A stretch of DNA of 64,000 nt from the NCBI GenBank assembly GCA_029861955.1, contig JAOTYK010000016.1:1-64000 (forward strand), written 5' to 3'. Source of the stretch: Acidobacteriota bacterium (lineage in GTDB: Bacteria; Acidobacteriota; Polarisedimenticolia; Polarisedimenticolales; Polarisedimenticolaceae). How positions within the stretch are numbered: position 1 is the stretch's first letter; every line of letters starts with the position of its first letter. The position numbers and the translations under genes are program-made. Positions 1 through 7,940 of the stretch are shown one piece after another. The notes under the pieces are model-generated. The model searched no databases. It was not told where the DNA came from and saw only the letters and a program-made list of their open reading frames with translations.

Positions 1-83
1 CTGTGGATCCGGATCGTTGGGAGCGGGGCGTTCCGGGCAGGCTTGCGTGCCGTAGGGGGACCGATTCCTGTTAGGCTCCGAGG

Positions 84-971
84 ATGCGAGTTCTCTTCCT
101 TCTGAGCGACTACGTGCTCCACAACTCGCTCTTGACCGAGTATGTCAAAGCTCGGCCGGGAGACGCGGTCGCCGTCGTCAAGATCCCGTTGGTCTTGAAG
201 GGGAAGGGTCGGCGCCGATCGGTCGAGCGGATCGTCCCGCAACTCTCCAGACGATTTGCGTTCGGAAAGCTCGCCGAGTACGGGTCCCTCCTCGCGATCA
301 CGGCGTTGCCCAAGTTGCTGGCCAGAGGCGCGGTCTTTCGTCGGTTGCGCAAGACATGTCATGTGCTGGGGTTACGATTCCACCGCACGGAAAACATCAT
401 GGACCAGGGCACGTTCGCGTTCGCAAGCGAATTCCGCCCCGATGTGATCGTCAGTCTCTGTCATCAAATCCTGAAGGAGCCATTGATCTCGCTTCCGACG
501 CTTGGGGTCGTCAATATCCACCCCGGGATCCTGCCGAACTACCGAGGGATCCAACCGTACTTCTGGGCGCTCGCGGAAGGCGCATCCCGATCCGGCGTCA
601 CGATGCATCTCATCGAGGACGAACGGATCGACGCAGGGGGAGTCCTCGGACGGGCGAGCTATCCCAACCGCCCCGGGATGTCGGTCCAGCTGAACTACTT
701 CTTGACGATCAAGTGTGCGTCCGCACTACTGCCGGACTGTCTCGCCGCGCTTGCGGCGGGGCAGTTGACTCCGCGCCCGCAGCGCCCGGACGAGGGAGGC
801 TACTTCCGGTGGCCCGACTCTGCGGCATTCGAGCGACTGCGAGCCCGGGGGTACCGGCTCATTTCGTTCCGGGAACTGACCAAGATCCTCATCGGTCGCT
901 ACGATCGGTTCTCCGCCGAAACGTCCGAGTTAAGCCTGCGTTCCGCCGACACGACGGGCAGATCCGGATAA
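84..971 (+). CDS. Formyltransferase-family protein (N10-formyl-THF dependent type)
   Basis: 295 aa, ATG start; no strong ribosome binding site, only CGAGG directly before the ATG. Residues about 110-195 carry the formyltransferase catalytic core: N144 and H146 in the NIHPG segment and D183 in RIDAG form the Asn-His-Asp triad known from GART and methionyl-tRNA formyltransferase (Fmt). Family knowledge says such enzymes move a formyl group from 10-formyltetrahydrofolate to an amine. The N-terminal 100 residues do not look like standard Fmt, and there is no recognisable Fmt C-terminal OB domain, so it is more likely a nucleotide-sugar or amino-sugar formyltransferase or another Fmt-like enzyme than the housekeeping fmt. 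It lies 62 bases upstream of the ABC-F gene on the same strand, with no functional link evident. Substrate unknown. Confidence 0.75.
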   Translation: MRVLFLLSDYVLHNSLLTEYVKARPGDAVAVVKIPLVLKGKGRRRSVERIVPQLSRRFAFGKLAEYGSLLAITALPKLLARGAVFRRLRKTCHVLGLRFHRTENIMDQGTFAFASEFRPDVIVSLCHQILKEPLISLPTLGVVNIHPGILPNYRGIQPYFWALAEGASRSGVTMHLIEDERIDAGGVLGRASYPNRPGMSVQLNYFLTIKCASALLPDCLAALAAGQLTPRPQRPDEGGYFRWPDSAAFERLRARGYRLISFRELTKILIGRYDRFSAETSELSLRSADTTGRSG

Positions 972-1033
972 CGGCTGCTACATTGGCGTCTCGCCAAGTT
1001 CCATTTCCCCCTCATTAACACGGGTACCGAACG

Positions 1034-2665
1034 ATGATCGCCACACAGGATCTCTCGCTGCAGTATGGGAAACGGGTCCTCTTCGAGGATGTGAGCCTGA
1101 AGTTCACCGACGGGAACTGTTATGGACTGATCGGTCCCAATGGTGCAGGCAAGTCGACCTTCCTGAAAATCCTGTCCGGCGAGATCGACTCCAACGCGGG
1201 ATCCGTGATCATCCCTCCCGGCCTGCGGATGGCGGTCCTCAAGCAGGACCACTTCGCGTTCAACGATTTCGACGCCCTGACCACCGTCCTGATGGGTCAC
1301 AAACGACTCTACGAGGTGATGCAGGAGAAGGACGCGCTCTACGCCAAGCCGGACTTCGACGAGGCCGACGGGATGCGCACCGCGGAACTGGAAGCCGAGT
1401 TCGGGGAGCTCAACGGTTGGGAGGCGGAGGCGCAGGCAGGAGAGCTGTTGTGTGGGCTCGGCATTCCGGTAGCCCGTCACGGCAACCTGGTTCGCGATCT
1501 CGACGACGGCGACAAGGTTCGTGTGCTCCTGGCCCAGGCTGTCTTCGGCGAACCGGACATCCTGCTCCTCGACGAGCCGACCAACCATCTGGATGTCGAC
1601 TCGATCCTGTGGCTGGAAGAGTTCTTGATGGCGTTCAAGCACACCGTGATCGTTGTCTCGCATGATCGTCACTTTCTTAACAAGGTCTGTACCCATACGG
1701 CCGACATCGATTTCCAGAAGGTCCAGCTGTACACCGGGAACTACGACTTCTGGCGTCAGGCCAGCGAGATGGCGCTCCGTCATCGCTCCGCCAAGCGAGA
1801 GAAGGCCGAGGATCGGGCGAAGGAACTGAAGGCGTTCATCGCGCGGTTCAGCGCCAACGCCGCCAAGTCCCGTCAGGCGACGGCCCGGAAGAAGATGCTG
1901 GGGCAACTGAACCTCGAAGCGTTCAAGCCGTCCTCGCGAAAATACCCACACATCGTCTTCGACCCGAAGAAGGTCCACGGCAAGGAGATGCTCGTCCTCG
2001 ACAACGTTTCGAAGCATCTCGGCGAGACCTGTCTGTTCAAGGATGTCAGCCTGACGATTACCAAGGGCGAACGCGTCGTCGTCGTCTCCCGAAACTCGGT
2101 TGCCGTCTCCACATTCCTCGAGACCCTCGCCGGCACTCAAGAGCCCGATGAGGGTGAGGTGAAGTGGGGAGTCTCCGTCCAACGCTCGGACTTGCCGAAG
2201 GACTACAACGATCTGTTCGAGATCGACCGAAGCGTGATCGACTGGCTGCGACAGTTCAGCGAAGAGCAGGATGAGCAGTTCATCCGTCAGTTCCTGGGCC
2301 GGATGCTGTTCACCGGCGAAGAATCGCGAAAATCGGTACGGGTCCTTTCGGGCGGTGAGAAGGTGCGTTGCATGATCGCCCGGCTGATGTTGGAAGATCC
2401 GCAATGCATGATCCTCGACGGCCCGACCAATCATCTCGACCTCGAGTCGATCATTTCATTGAATAACGCCCTGGTTAAACGGAACGGGACGCTGATCTTC
2501 GGATCCCACGACGTCGAATTGATCGAATCACTGGCAGATCGGGTGATCGAGATCACCGACGATGAGGTGATCGATCACCAGCACAGCTATTCCGAGTTCC
2601 TGCGTCGCCGGACGGCGGGGATGGGCCTTGACTCGGACCTGACGCCTACCCTAGTCTCGCCCTGA
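1034..2665 (+). CDS. ABC-F family ATPase, YbiT-like, with one degenerate ATP site
   Basis: 543 aa soluble protein with two ABC ATPase domains and no membrane segment, joined by the basic linker (about residues 245-305) typical of ribosome-associated ABC-F proteins. It follows E. coli YbiT along its length. Domain 1: intact Walker A (GPNGAGKST, 34-42, K40), intact Walker B with catalytic E181, His switch at 210, but a degenerate signature (LDDGDK, 156-161). Domain 2: Walker A is SRNSVAVST (352-360) with V358 where Lys should be; signature LSGGE (438-442) intact; Walker B ends LDGP with G463 in place of the catalytic Glu; SHD at 491-493 intact. Because composite sites pair Walker motifs of one domain with the signature of the other, all defects fall on one site and the other stays complete. 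Expected role: ribosome/translation factor. ABC-F identity is certain; activity of the second site is doubtful. Confidence 0.93.
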   Translation: MIATQDLSLQYGKRVLFEDVSLKFTDGNCYGLIGPNGAGKSTFLKILSGEIDSNAGSVIIPPGLRMAVLKQDHFAFNDFDALTTVLMGHKRLYEVMQEKDALYAKPDFDEADGMRTAELEAEFGELNGWEAEAQAGELLCGLGIPVARHGNLVRDLDDGDKVRVLLAQAVFGEPDILLLDEPTNHLDVDSILWLEEFLMAFKHTVIVVSHDRHFLNKVCTHTADIDFQKVQLYTGNYDFWRQASEMALRHRSAKREKAEDRAKELKAFIARFSANAAKSRQATARKKMLGQLNLEAFKPSSRKYPHIVFDPKKVHGKEMLVLDNVSKHLGETCLFKDVSLTITKGERVVVVSRNSVAVSTFLETLAGTQEPDEGEVKWGVSVQRSDLPKDYNDLFEIDRSVIDWLRQFSEEQDEQFIRQFLGRMLFTGEESRKSVRVLSGGEKVRCMIARLMLEDPQCMILDGPTNHLDLESIISLNNALVKRNGTLIFGSHDVELIESLADRVIEITDDEVIDHQHSYSEFLRRRTAGMGLDSDLTPTLVSP

Positions 2666-2813
2666 TCTCCATTGTGGCCGAATAGATCGTCAGTCGCCGG
2701 GTATCTACGGATACTTGGGCCCCCGGAGTCACCGGAGGGCAACGAAATGGCGAGGTGATGGCTTCAATATAGAACTCGCATCTTGGTTGCGGCACTTCAT
2801 CGAGGAGCCCGAT

Positions 2814-3242
2814 ATGACCTGGTGGATCTGGATCGTGGGGGGAATCGCCCTTCTTGCCTTCGAACTCGCCATTCCCGGCGGAATCATCTTCCTGTTCTTC
2901 GGCGTCTCGGCAATCGTCGTCGGCACCCTCGTCGCGTTGGACATCGGCGGGCCACTCTGGCTGCAGACGGTCATCTTCGCCGTCATGTCGATCGTCTCGA
3001 CGTTGACCCTCCGCGGCCCGATACTGCGGAGAATGGCCGCCAGCACCGGAGACTCGGCGTCGATTGACGCCATCGTCGGCCAGGAGGCGGTCACCGCCGA
3101 AGAGATCATTCCCGGCGCCGAAGGCAAGGTCGAGTTACGCGGTGCATCGTGGACCGCCCAGAACGTCGGCACCGAGGCTCTTGCCGCCGGCCACCGGTGC
3201 ACTGTCGAGCGAGTCGACGGGCTCAAACTGTACGTACGCTAA
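2814..3242 (+). CDS. NfeD-like membrane protein (short type)
   Basis: 142 aa. The ATG at 2814 is chosen over upstream in-frame starts because GAGGAG lies just before it and the protein then opens directly with a hydrophobic segment (about residues 3-22). Two more hydrophobic stretches follow to about residue 65, then a soluble C-terminal domain (about 80-142) with the spacing of the NfeD OB-fold (G-x-E/A-x-T...G...V...G). Short NfeD proteins sit in the inner membrane and are almost always encoded next to a stomatin/SPFH protein, as here: the next gene starts 10 bases downstream with its Shine-Dalgarno overlapping this stop codon. Probable two-gene membrane-quality or microdomain operon. Confidence 0.85.
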   Translation: MTWWIWIVGGIALLAFELAIPGGIIFLFFGVSAIVVGTLVALDIGGPLWLQTVIFAVMSIVSTLTLRGPILRRMAASTGDSASIDAIVGQEAVTAEEIIPGAEGKVELRGASWTAQNVGTEALAAGHRCTVERVDGLKLYVR

Positions 3243-3252
3243 GGAGAAGCTC

Positions 3253-4185
3253 ATGGAACCAGGGATTATCATCGGTGTCGCAGTCGCAATCGTCGTCATT
3301 GTCTTTCTGGCAAAGGCCGTTCTGGTTGTTCCCCAGCAAAATGCGTATGTCGTCGAACGTTTGGGTAAGTTTCAGGGTAGTTTGCGGGCCGGTTTTCACA
3401 TTCTGGTGCCGTTCTTCGACGCCGTTCGCTACAAGCACTCCTTGAAAGAGCGTGCCGTCGATATTGCAGAACAGATCTGTATTACCCGGGACAACGTGCA
3501 GGTCGGCGTTGACGGCGTGTTGTACATGAAGGTCATGGACCCGCAGCGGGCCTCGTACGGTGTGACGGACTATCGATTCGCGATCAGCCAATTGGCGCAG
3601 ACCACCCTCCGTTCGGAGATCGGCAAGATCGATCTCGACCGAACATTCGAGGAACGGAACCACATCAACGTCCAGGTCGTTGCAGAGGTCGACAAGGCGT
3701 CGGAACCGTGGGGCATCAAGGTGCTGCGTTACGAGATCAAGAACATCACTCCGCCTAACGACGTGCTGGCCGCCATGGAAAAACAGATGCGCGCCGAACG
3801 TGAGAAACGCGCCGTGGTTCTGGGATCCGAAGGCGAGCGGGACGCGGTCATCAACGCGGCCGAAGGTGATAAACAGCAAGTCATCAAGGCGTCGGAGGCC
3901 GCGCGGCAGAAACAGATCAACGAGGCCCAGGGCGAGGCCGAGGCTATCCTGGCGGTCGCGACGGCGACCTCAGAAGGGCTGCGAAAAGTCGCAGCGGCGA
4001 CCCAGGCGCCAGGTGGCTACGAGGCCGTTCAGCTGCGGGTCGCAGAGAGCTATATCGATCGCTTCGGCGAGTTGGCCAAGGAGAGCAACACCATGATCCT
4101 GTCGGCTAACGCGGCCGATATCGCCGGGACCATTGCCACGGCGATGAAGGTCATTCAGAAGAGCCCGTCACCGGGTGCCGGCTAG
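3253..4185 (+). CDS. SPFH/stomatin-like protein (paraslipin/QmcA type)
   Basis: 310 aa. Start ATG 3253 follows AAGGAG (3241-3246), which overlaps the stop of nfeD. One N-terminal transmembrane helix (about 5-25), then the band-7/SPFH domain with the stomatin signature around QQNAYVVERLGKF and IGKIDLDRTFEER, and an Ala/Glu/Gln-rich coiled-coil region (about 185-260) with AAEGDKQQVIKASEA-type repeats. Family members oligomerise into large membrane cages and act with NfeD proteins. The last 18 bases overlap the 3' end of the convergent haloperoxidase gene. Function beyond membrane scaffolding is not established from sequence. Confidence 0.92.
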   Translation: MEPGIIIGVAVAIVVIVFLAKAVLVVPQQNAYVVERLGKFQGSLRAGFHILVPFFDAVRYKHSLKERAVDIAEQICITRDNVQVGVDGVLYMKVMDPQRASYGVTDYRFAISQLAQTTLRSEIGKIDLDRTFEERNHINVQVVAEVDKASEPWGIKVLRYEIKNITPPNDVLAAMEKQMRAEREKRAVVLGSEGERDAVINAAEGDKQQVIKASEAARQKQINEAQGEAEAILAVATATSEGLRKVAAATQAPGGYEAVQLRVAESYIDRFGELAKESNTMILSANAADIAGTIATAMKVIQKSPSPGAG

Positions 4186-6417
4186 GGTCTCCCTGAGTCG
4201 AGCCGATTGCTCCGCAAGCGCGTCCATGCCCTCGGCATGGGCGCGTTTTTCGATAGCGGTCAGATGATCGACTAACAGGTCGTTCAGGCCCTCGTCGACC
4301 TTGCCCGCCAACTCCGACACGATGCGGAAACGGGTATTCAGGTCGGTCTCCTGACCGAGCCGATCGATGAGGAGTCCTCGGGCGATGCTTCCCCGACGAC
4401 CCCGCGACCGTCCGCTGACGGCCAACTGGGAATCCAGCTCGAACGCGTCGGCCTCTTCATCGCCGTCACACGAACCGAAGGCGTCCCCGTGACGCATGTG
4501 CGCCCGCACCGCGTTGGGTGAGATGTTGATGTCGTGCTGGTTGGACGGGTTGCCTCGTGGGACATGGCACATCGTGACCTTGCCGTCGCCGTAGTAGTCC
4601 TGCGCCTTGGCCCAGGCTCCCATGCCGATGTAGGAGCCCATCACCCGTCCGGGCAGGTCGTCGGCGATGGGGTGGATCCCACCCCACAGTCGGGAGATAC
4701 CGGCCTCGTCGGCGGCATCGTAGTAGGTCGCCCACTGCAGTTGGACGGTCTCGCTGGGGCCGTCCTCGAACTCCAGGTACTCGTTCTGGTGAGCCGTGAA
4801 CGTACCCATGCCACCCGGGAAGAAGATGTCCCCGGTCAGCCCGGCCATGACTTCGGCTGCGGCACGGCTGAACGTGCTGTGTCCGGAGACGTAGCCGGCG
4901 AACGGCGGTGTGACGAAGGTGTCCCGTTGGTAGGGCAGCCACAGGAGCGCGCGGATCCAGCCGACGCCCCCGATTTCGTTCTCCGGGTCGTCCGGAATGC
5001 CGAGCCAGGCTCGGATGGCGATCTCGCCCTCGTAGCCTGCTAGATGTTCGTGACGCTCGCCGGCCATCGTTGTTGCCGCGGTGATGACCTCGATCAGGCC
5101 CGGCTCGAGCGGCAGGCCGTCGGGGTGGTAGGACGGGCCCATGGGATCGGAAGACTGACCCTGTTCCGCCATGTGGCGAATATGGGAGATCGGCCGCGAG
5201 TAGTCGTAGTACCCCTTGCAGCCCCAGGCGGCGACCGCGGCGTCATGGACGGCACCGTTCATGGCGAGGTATGCCTTCACATCCCACTCGAGGGCATCCA
5301 GCAGCGGCCCCTCGCCTCGCAGTCGTCGTTCGAACTGTGGGTGGTCGGTCACGTAGTTCAGCAGCGTATTCCAGTGTCCGGGAGGTGTCTCGGAGTCCGG
5401 CCCGTCGGCCCAGAACTCGGCGAGCACGCGACCGTAGTCGCCACGCCTGACCAGATTGGGTGCGTAGGGTTGGCCGGTATGGGGGTTCAACGGACGCCCC
5501 GTTCCGTCGTGGGTGCCCAGCGCGTTGTTGTGGATCGCGCCGGGGGAGATATCCATCATGACGGCGTCGATCGGATCGAGGTAGCTCTGGAGTCGGATCA
5601 GATCGACGGCGTTGGTCTTGAACGCACCATCGGTCGCGGTCCCCAGCATTGGCGGGGCACCGGGATCCAGGTAGACCCACGGGAACGCCTGATCTTCGGG
5701 GCGCAGCGCAAACGGCGCGACCTTGCCCCAGTTGGGTCCCAGGAACTCCTGGACGGCAGCACCGACGACGATGCCGTTCTGAAAGATGAAGTGTTCAAAC
5801 GCCAGCGGCTGCCAGTAGTTCGGTTGGAACATCAACGCGCCGGGGAGCTCGAATACCAGTGATCGATTGCGGGGGAAATAGCCGGTGTCGTCCGCGTAGT
5901 CCAACATGGGGCCCTCGTTGGCCCCGTCGGTCAGTCCGTAGTCGATGATCGTCTGACCGATTCGATTGCCGATCGCCGCCGGGGAGTCTCCGTCGGTCGA
6001 GGTGTTTGACCGATCGTAGCCCAGGGTGTCCATCAACTGATCGAAAGCGGCCTGGGAGGTCGCCTCGCCGGGTCCGAACCGGTAGCGATGTTTGAGGACC
6101 CGATACGCTGCGAAGCTGATCGCTTCTTCGCGAGCGGAGGTTGGATCGTTTAGAAGAATCTTGTCGGTCACCAACACACCATGGGCCGTCGGATCGTAGA
6201 CCGCCCAGGCATCCCACATCGCGATCGATACATGAAACAGGTTTCGCGAGTGGACCGTCGGCTTCGGAATGTCGATCCGAATGGAGTCCAGCAGAATCTC
6301 GTTCCACTCTCTCGCGACGCTCGGCTCCGTGGTTTGCTGAGCGGGTGGGGTGCCACCTACGACGCTGCCCAGCAGCGCGAGCAGGACCCATCCCGTCGCG
6401 ATCCATTGACGCTTCAT
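4168..6417 (-). CDS. Secreted vanadium-dependent haloperoxidase-like PAP2-superfamily protein
   Basis: 749 aa from ATG 6417, chosen because it starts a clear signal peptide (MKRQ then a Leu/Val-rich core, cleavage near residue 22). All three haloperoxidase/acid-phosphatase motifs are visible: K-x6-RP at K401-R408-P409, SGH at 511-513, and SR-x5-H-x3-D at R576, H582 and D586. Vanadium haloperoxidases bind vanadate at these residues and oxidise halides with peroxide; many bacterial relatives are uncharacterised and could be phosphatases. After the enzyme domain comes a Cys-containing CHVPRGNP...H...HGD segment (about 615-650), a tail motif seen in many secreted bacterial proteins, and then a helical C-terminus of about 90 residues. 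Its stop lies inside the convergent SPFH gene. Halide specificity cannot be read from sequence. Confidence 0.85.
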   Translation of the reverse strand: MKRQWIATGWVLLALLGSVVGGTPPAQQTTEPSVAREWNEILLDSIRIDIPKPTVHSRNLFHVSIAMWDAWAVYDPTAHGVLVTDKILLNDPTSAREEAISFAAYRVLKHRYRFGPGEATSQAAFDQLMDTLGYDRSNTSTDGDSPAAIGNRIGQTIIDYGLTDGANEGPMLDYADDTGYFPRNRSLVFELPGALMFQPNYWQPLAFEHFIFQNGIVVGAAVQEFLGPNWGKVAPFALRPEDQAFPWVYLDPGAPPMLGTATDGAFKTNAVDLIRLQSYLDPIDAVMMDISPGAIHNNALGTHDGTGRPLNPHTGQPYAPNLVRRGDYGRVLAEFWADGPDSETPPGHWNTLLNYVTDHPQFERRLRGEGPLLDALEWDVKAYLAMNGAVHDAAVAAWGCKGYYDYSRPISHIRHMAEQGQSSDPMGPSYHPDGLPLEPGLIEVITAATTMAGERHEHLAGYEGEIAIRAWLGIPDDPENEIGGVGWIRALLWLPYQRDTFVTPPFAGYVSGHSTFSRAAAEVMAGLTGDIFFPGGMGTFTAHQNEYLEFEDGPSETVQLQWATYYDAADEAGISRLWGGIHPIADDLPGRVMGSYIGMGAWAKAQDYYGDGKVTMCHVPRGNPSNQHDINISPNAVRAHMRHGDAFGSCDGDEEADAFELDSQLAVSGRSRGRRGSIARGLLIDRLGQETDLNTRFRIVSELAGKVDEGLNDLLVDHLTAIEKRAHAEGMDALAEQSARLRETLAGTR

Positions 6418-6475
6418 CACGCTGTCCCCCCAGTGACGTGTGCCCTTATACCCGTCGGTCCCATACACGTACCGC

Positions 6476-6491
6476 AAAACCGACCGGTTTT
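6476..6491. promoter_or_regulatory. Inverted repeat upstream of the haloperoxidase-like gene
   Basis: AAAACCG-AC-CGGTTTT, a perfect 7-base inverted repeat with a two-base spacer, 59 bases upstream of the haloperoxidase start. It lies in the 242-base gap 6418-6659, the only sizeable gap on this stretch, which is AT-richer than its surroundings around 6500-6530. It could be an operator or the stem of a leader hairpin; no regulator is encoded next to it. The rest of the gap shows nothing else I recognise. Confidence 0.3.
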
Positions 6492-6659
6492 CCACCCCTC
6501 GCTTGATATCGGATCTAAATGATACGGGAGCGGTGGCGCGCGGGTTCTCGACGACTCGCCTCCGGGTCGGCGGCCCCCCCAGTTTCTTGGTCGTCGTGCT
6601 TGTCGGGTGCCCGTGCGTTCAGCGCCCGCTGCCGGGACGATAGCTCCGTCGCCGCCGAA

Positions 6660-7160
6660 TTACTCGAGCGGTAACTCGTCATCTTCATCCCGCGGTCTCA
6701 GGTTTGCTCGCCGGATCGTTCGTACGCAGCTATTCCATCTCAGGATCGCGTCGTCGTGACCGGCCGGCCGAAGCGTCTCCGCAGCTTCGTAGCCGTCCAT
6801 CGCCTCGCGCAGACCGTCGTACGCGAACGAACTGGACATGCCCTTTGCAAGCAGGGCGCGTGCGTGCCGCTCGCTGATCAGCGCCGAGTAGTAGGTTCGG
6901 GCATAGTCGTCCTGCAGTTTTCCGGCGTATTCGCGGGCGTTTCGAACACCGGCGGCGTCACGCCCAAAGCGGTCGGTCAAGGTCAGGACAATCTGGACAA
7001 GGGCCTGTTGATTGTCAGGATCGACTCGAAGGACGTCGCGACAGATGCTCTCCGCCTGAGTGGGTTCGTTGAGAAGTCGGTATCGCTCGGCCTTCTTGAG
7101 CGCTTCGGCGACGGCTTCTCGCGAAATGGGTTTCAGATTAAACGTCTCGACGACCGACAT
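6660..7160 (-). CDS. Small TPR-like protein at the end of the sdh operon
   Basis: 166 aa, ATG start. No signal peptide or membrane segment. Helical, with a tetratricopeptide-like unit at about 20-57 (A-x-R-Y-x-L-L-N...A-x-x-I-C-R-D-V-L-R-V-D-P-D-N) and a second partial one further on (about 115-140); the tail is acidic. It starts 12 bases after sdhB in the same direction, so it is probably co-transcribed with sdhCAB. TPR-like proteins at this place occur beside sdh genes in related bacteria, but I know of no proven role; assembly or quality control of the complex is a guess from position only. Confidence 0.65.
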   Translation of the reverse strand: MSVVETFNLKPISREAVAEALKKAERYRLLNEPTQAESICRDVLRVDPDNQQALVQIVLTLTDRFGRDAAGVRNAREYAGKLQDDYARTYYSALISERHARALLAKGMSSSFAYDGLREAMDGYEAAETLRPAGHDDAILRWNSCVRTIRRANLRPRDEDDELPLE

Positions 7161-7172
7161 CTCGCCACCTCA

Positions 7173-7940
7173 TTAACTCGTCTCGCCACCGCCGAATTTC
7201 TTGCCGAACAGTTTGGACGCGATGACCCGCAGCGGGTCGTAGTACCGATCAACAACCCGTTCCTTCAACGGGATGATCCCATTGTCGGTGATGTTGATGT
7301 GTTCCGGGCACATTTCCGTGCAGCAGCGGGTAATGTTGCAGAGTCCTGAACCAAATTCCTTCTTGATCTCGGGTATGCGATCGTCCACGTCGAGCGGGTG
7401 CATCTCGAGGCCGGCGAGGCGAATCATGAATCGCGGCCCGACGAACGCGTCCTTTCCGTCGCGGTCCCTGAGAACGTGGCAGACATCCTGGCAGAGGTAG
7501 CACTCGATGCACTTGCGGAATTCTTGCACGCGATCGACATCTTCCTGGTACATCCGACGCTGACCGTCGCTATCCTTCGGCGCCGGCTTGAACGGGCGAA
7601 TGCGACGATTCTGTTCGTAGTTCCAGGAGACATCCGTCACCAGGTCGCGGACGATCGGGAAGGTCTTGAGGGGCTGAACTGTGATCGACTGCTCGGGTCC
7701 GAAACTGTTCATCCGCGTCATGCAGGCCAGGCGTGGCTTGCCGTTGATCTCGACGCTGCAGGATCCACATTTGCCCGCCTTGCAGTTCCAGCGGACCGCC
7801 AGATCTTGCGCCTGGTGGGTCTGGATCCGGTGGATGACATCCAGGACGACCATTCCGGGGTCAACCTCGACCTCGTAGGTCTTGAACTCACCCTGCTGAG
7901 CGTCACCCCGCCAAACATGGAACGTACGGTTTTCAGCCAT
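7173..7940 (-). CDS. sdhB: Succinate dehydrogenase/fumarate reductase iron-sulfur subunit
   Basis: 255 aa from ATG 7940, which overlaps the end of sdhA by 8 bases; the longer open frame upstream is only the sdhA shadow. N-terminal 2Fe-2S ferredoxin domain with the cysteine cluster CKAGKCGSC and a fourth Cys in LAC; C-terminal domain with CIECYLCQDVC and CNITRCCTEMCPEH supplying the 4Fe-4S and 3Fe-4S ligands. It passes electrons from the SdhA flavin to the membrane quinone in the TCA cycle and respiratory chain. Middle gene of sdhCAB(+TPR). Confidence 0.96.
   Translation of the reverse strand: MAENRTFHVWRGDAQQGEFKTYEVEVDPGMVVLDVIHRIQTHQAQDLAVRWNCKAGKCGSCSVEINGKPRLACMTRMNSFGPEQSITVQPLKTFPIVRDLVTDVSWNYEQNRRIRPFKPAPKDSDGQRRMYQEDVDRVQEFRKCIECYLCQDVCHVLRDRDGKDAFVGPRFMIRLAGLEMHPLDVDDRIPEIKKEFGSGLCNITRCCTEMCPEHINITDNGIIPLKERVVDRYYDPLRVIASKLFGKKFGGGETS

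Noticed and set aside
84-971. Housekeeping methionyl-tRNA formyltransferase (fmt)
   Set aside because: Only the catalytic core matches; the N-terminus differs and the C-terminal OB domain and a def neighbour are missing.
899-2434. 511-codon open frame on the minus strand
   Set aside because: It lies entirely antisense to the ABC-F gene and its product has no family features; high GC keeps the opposite frame open.
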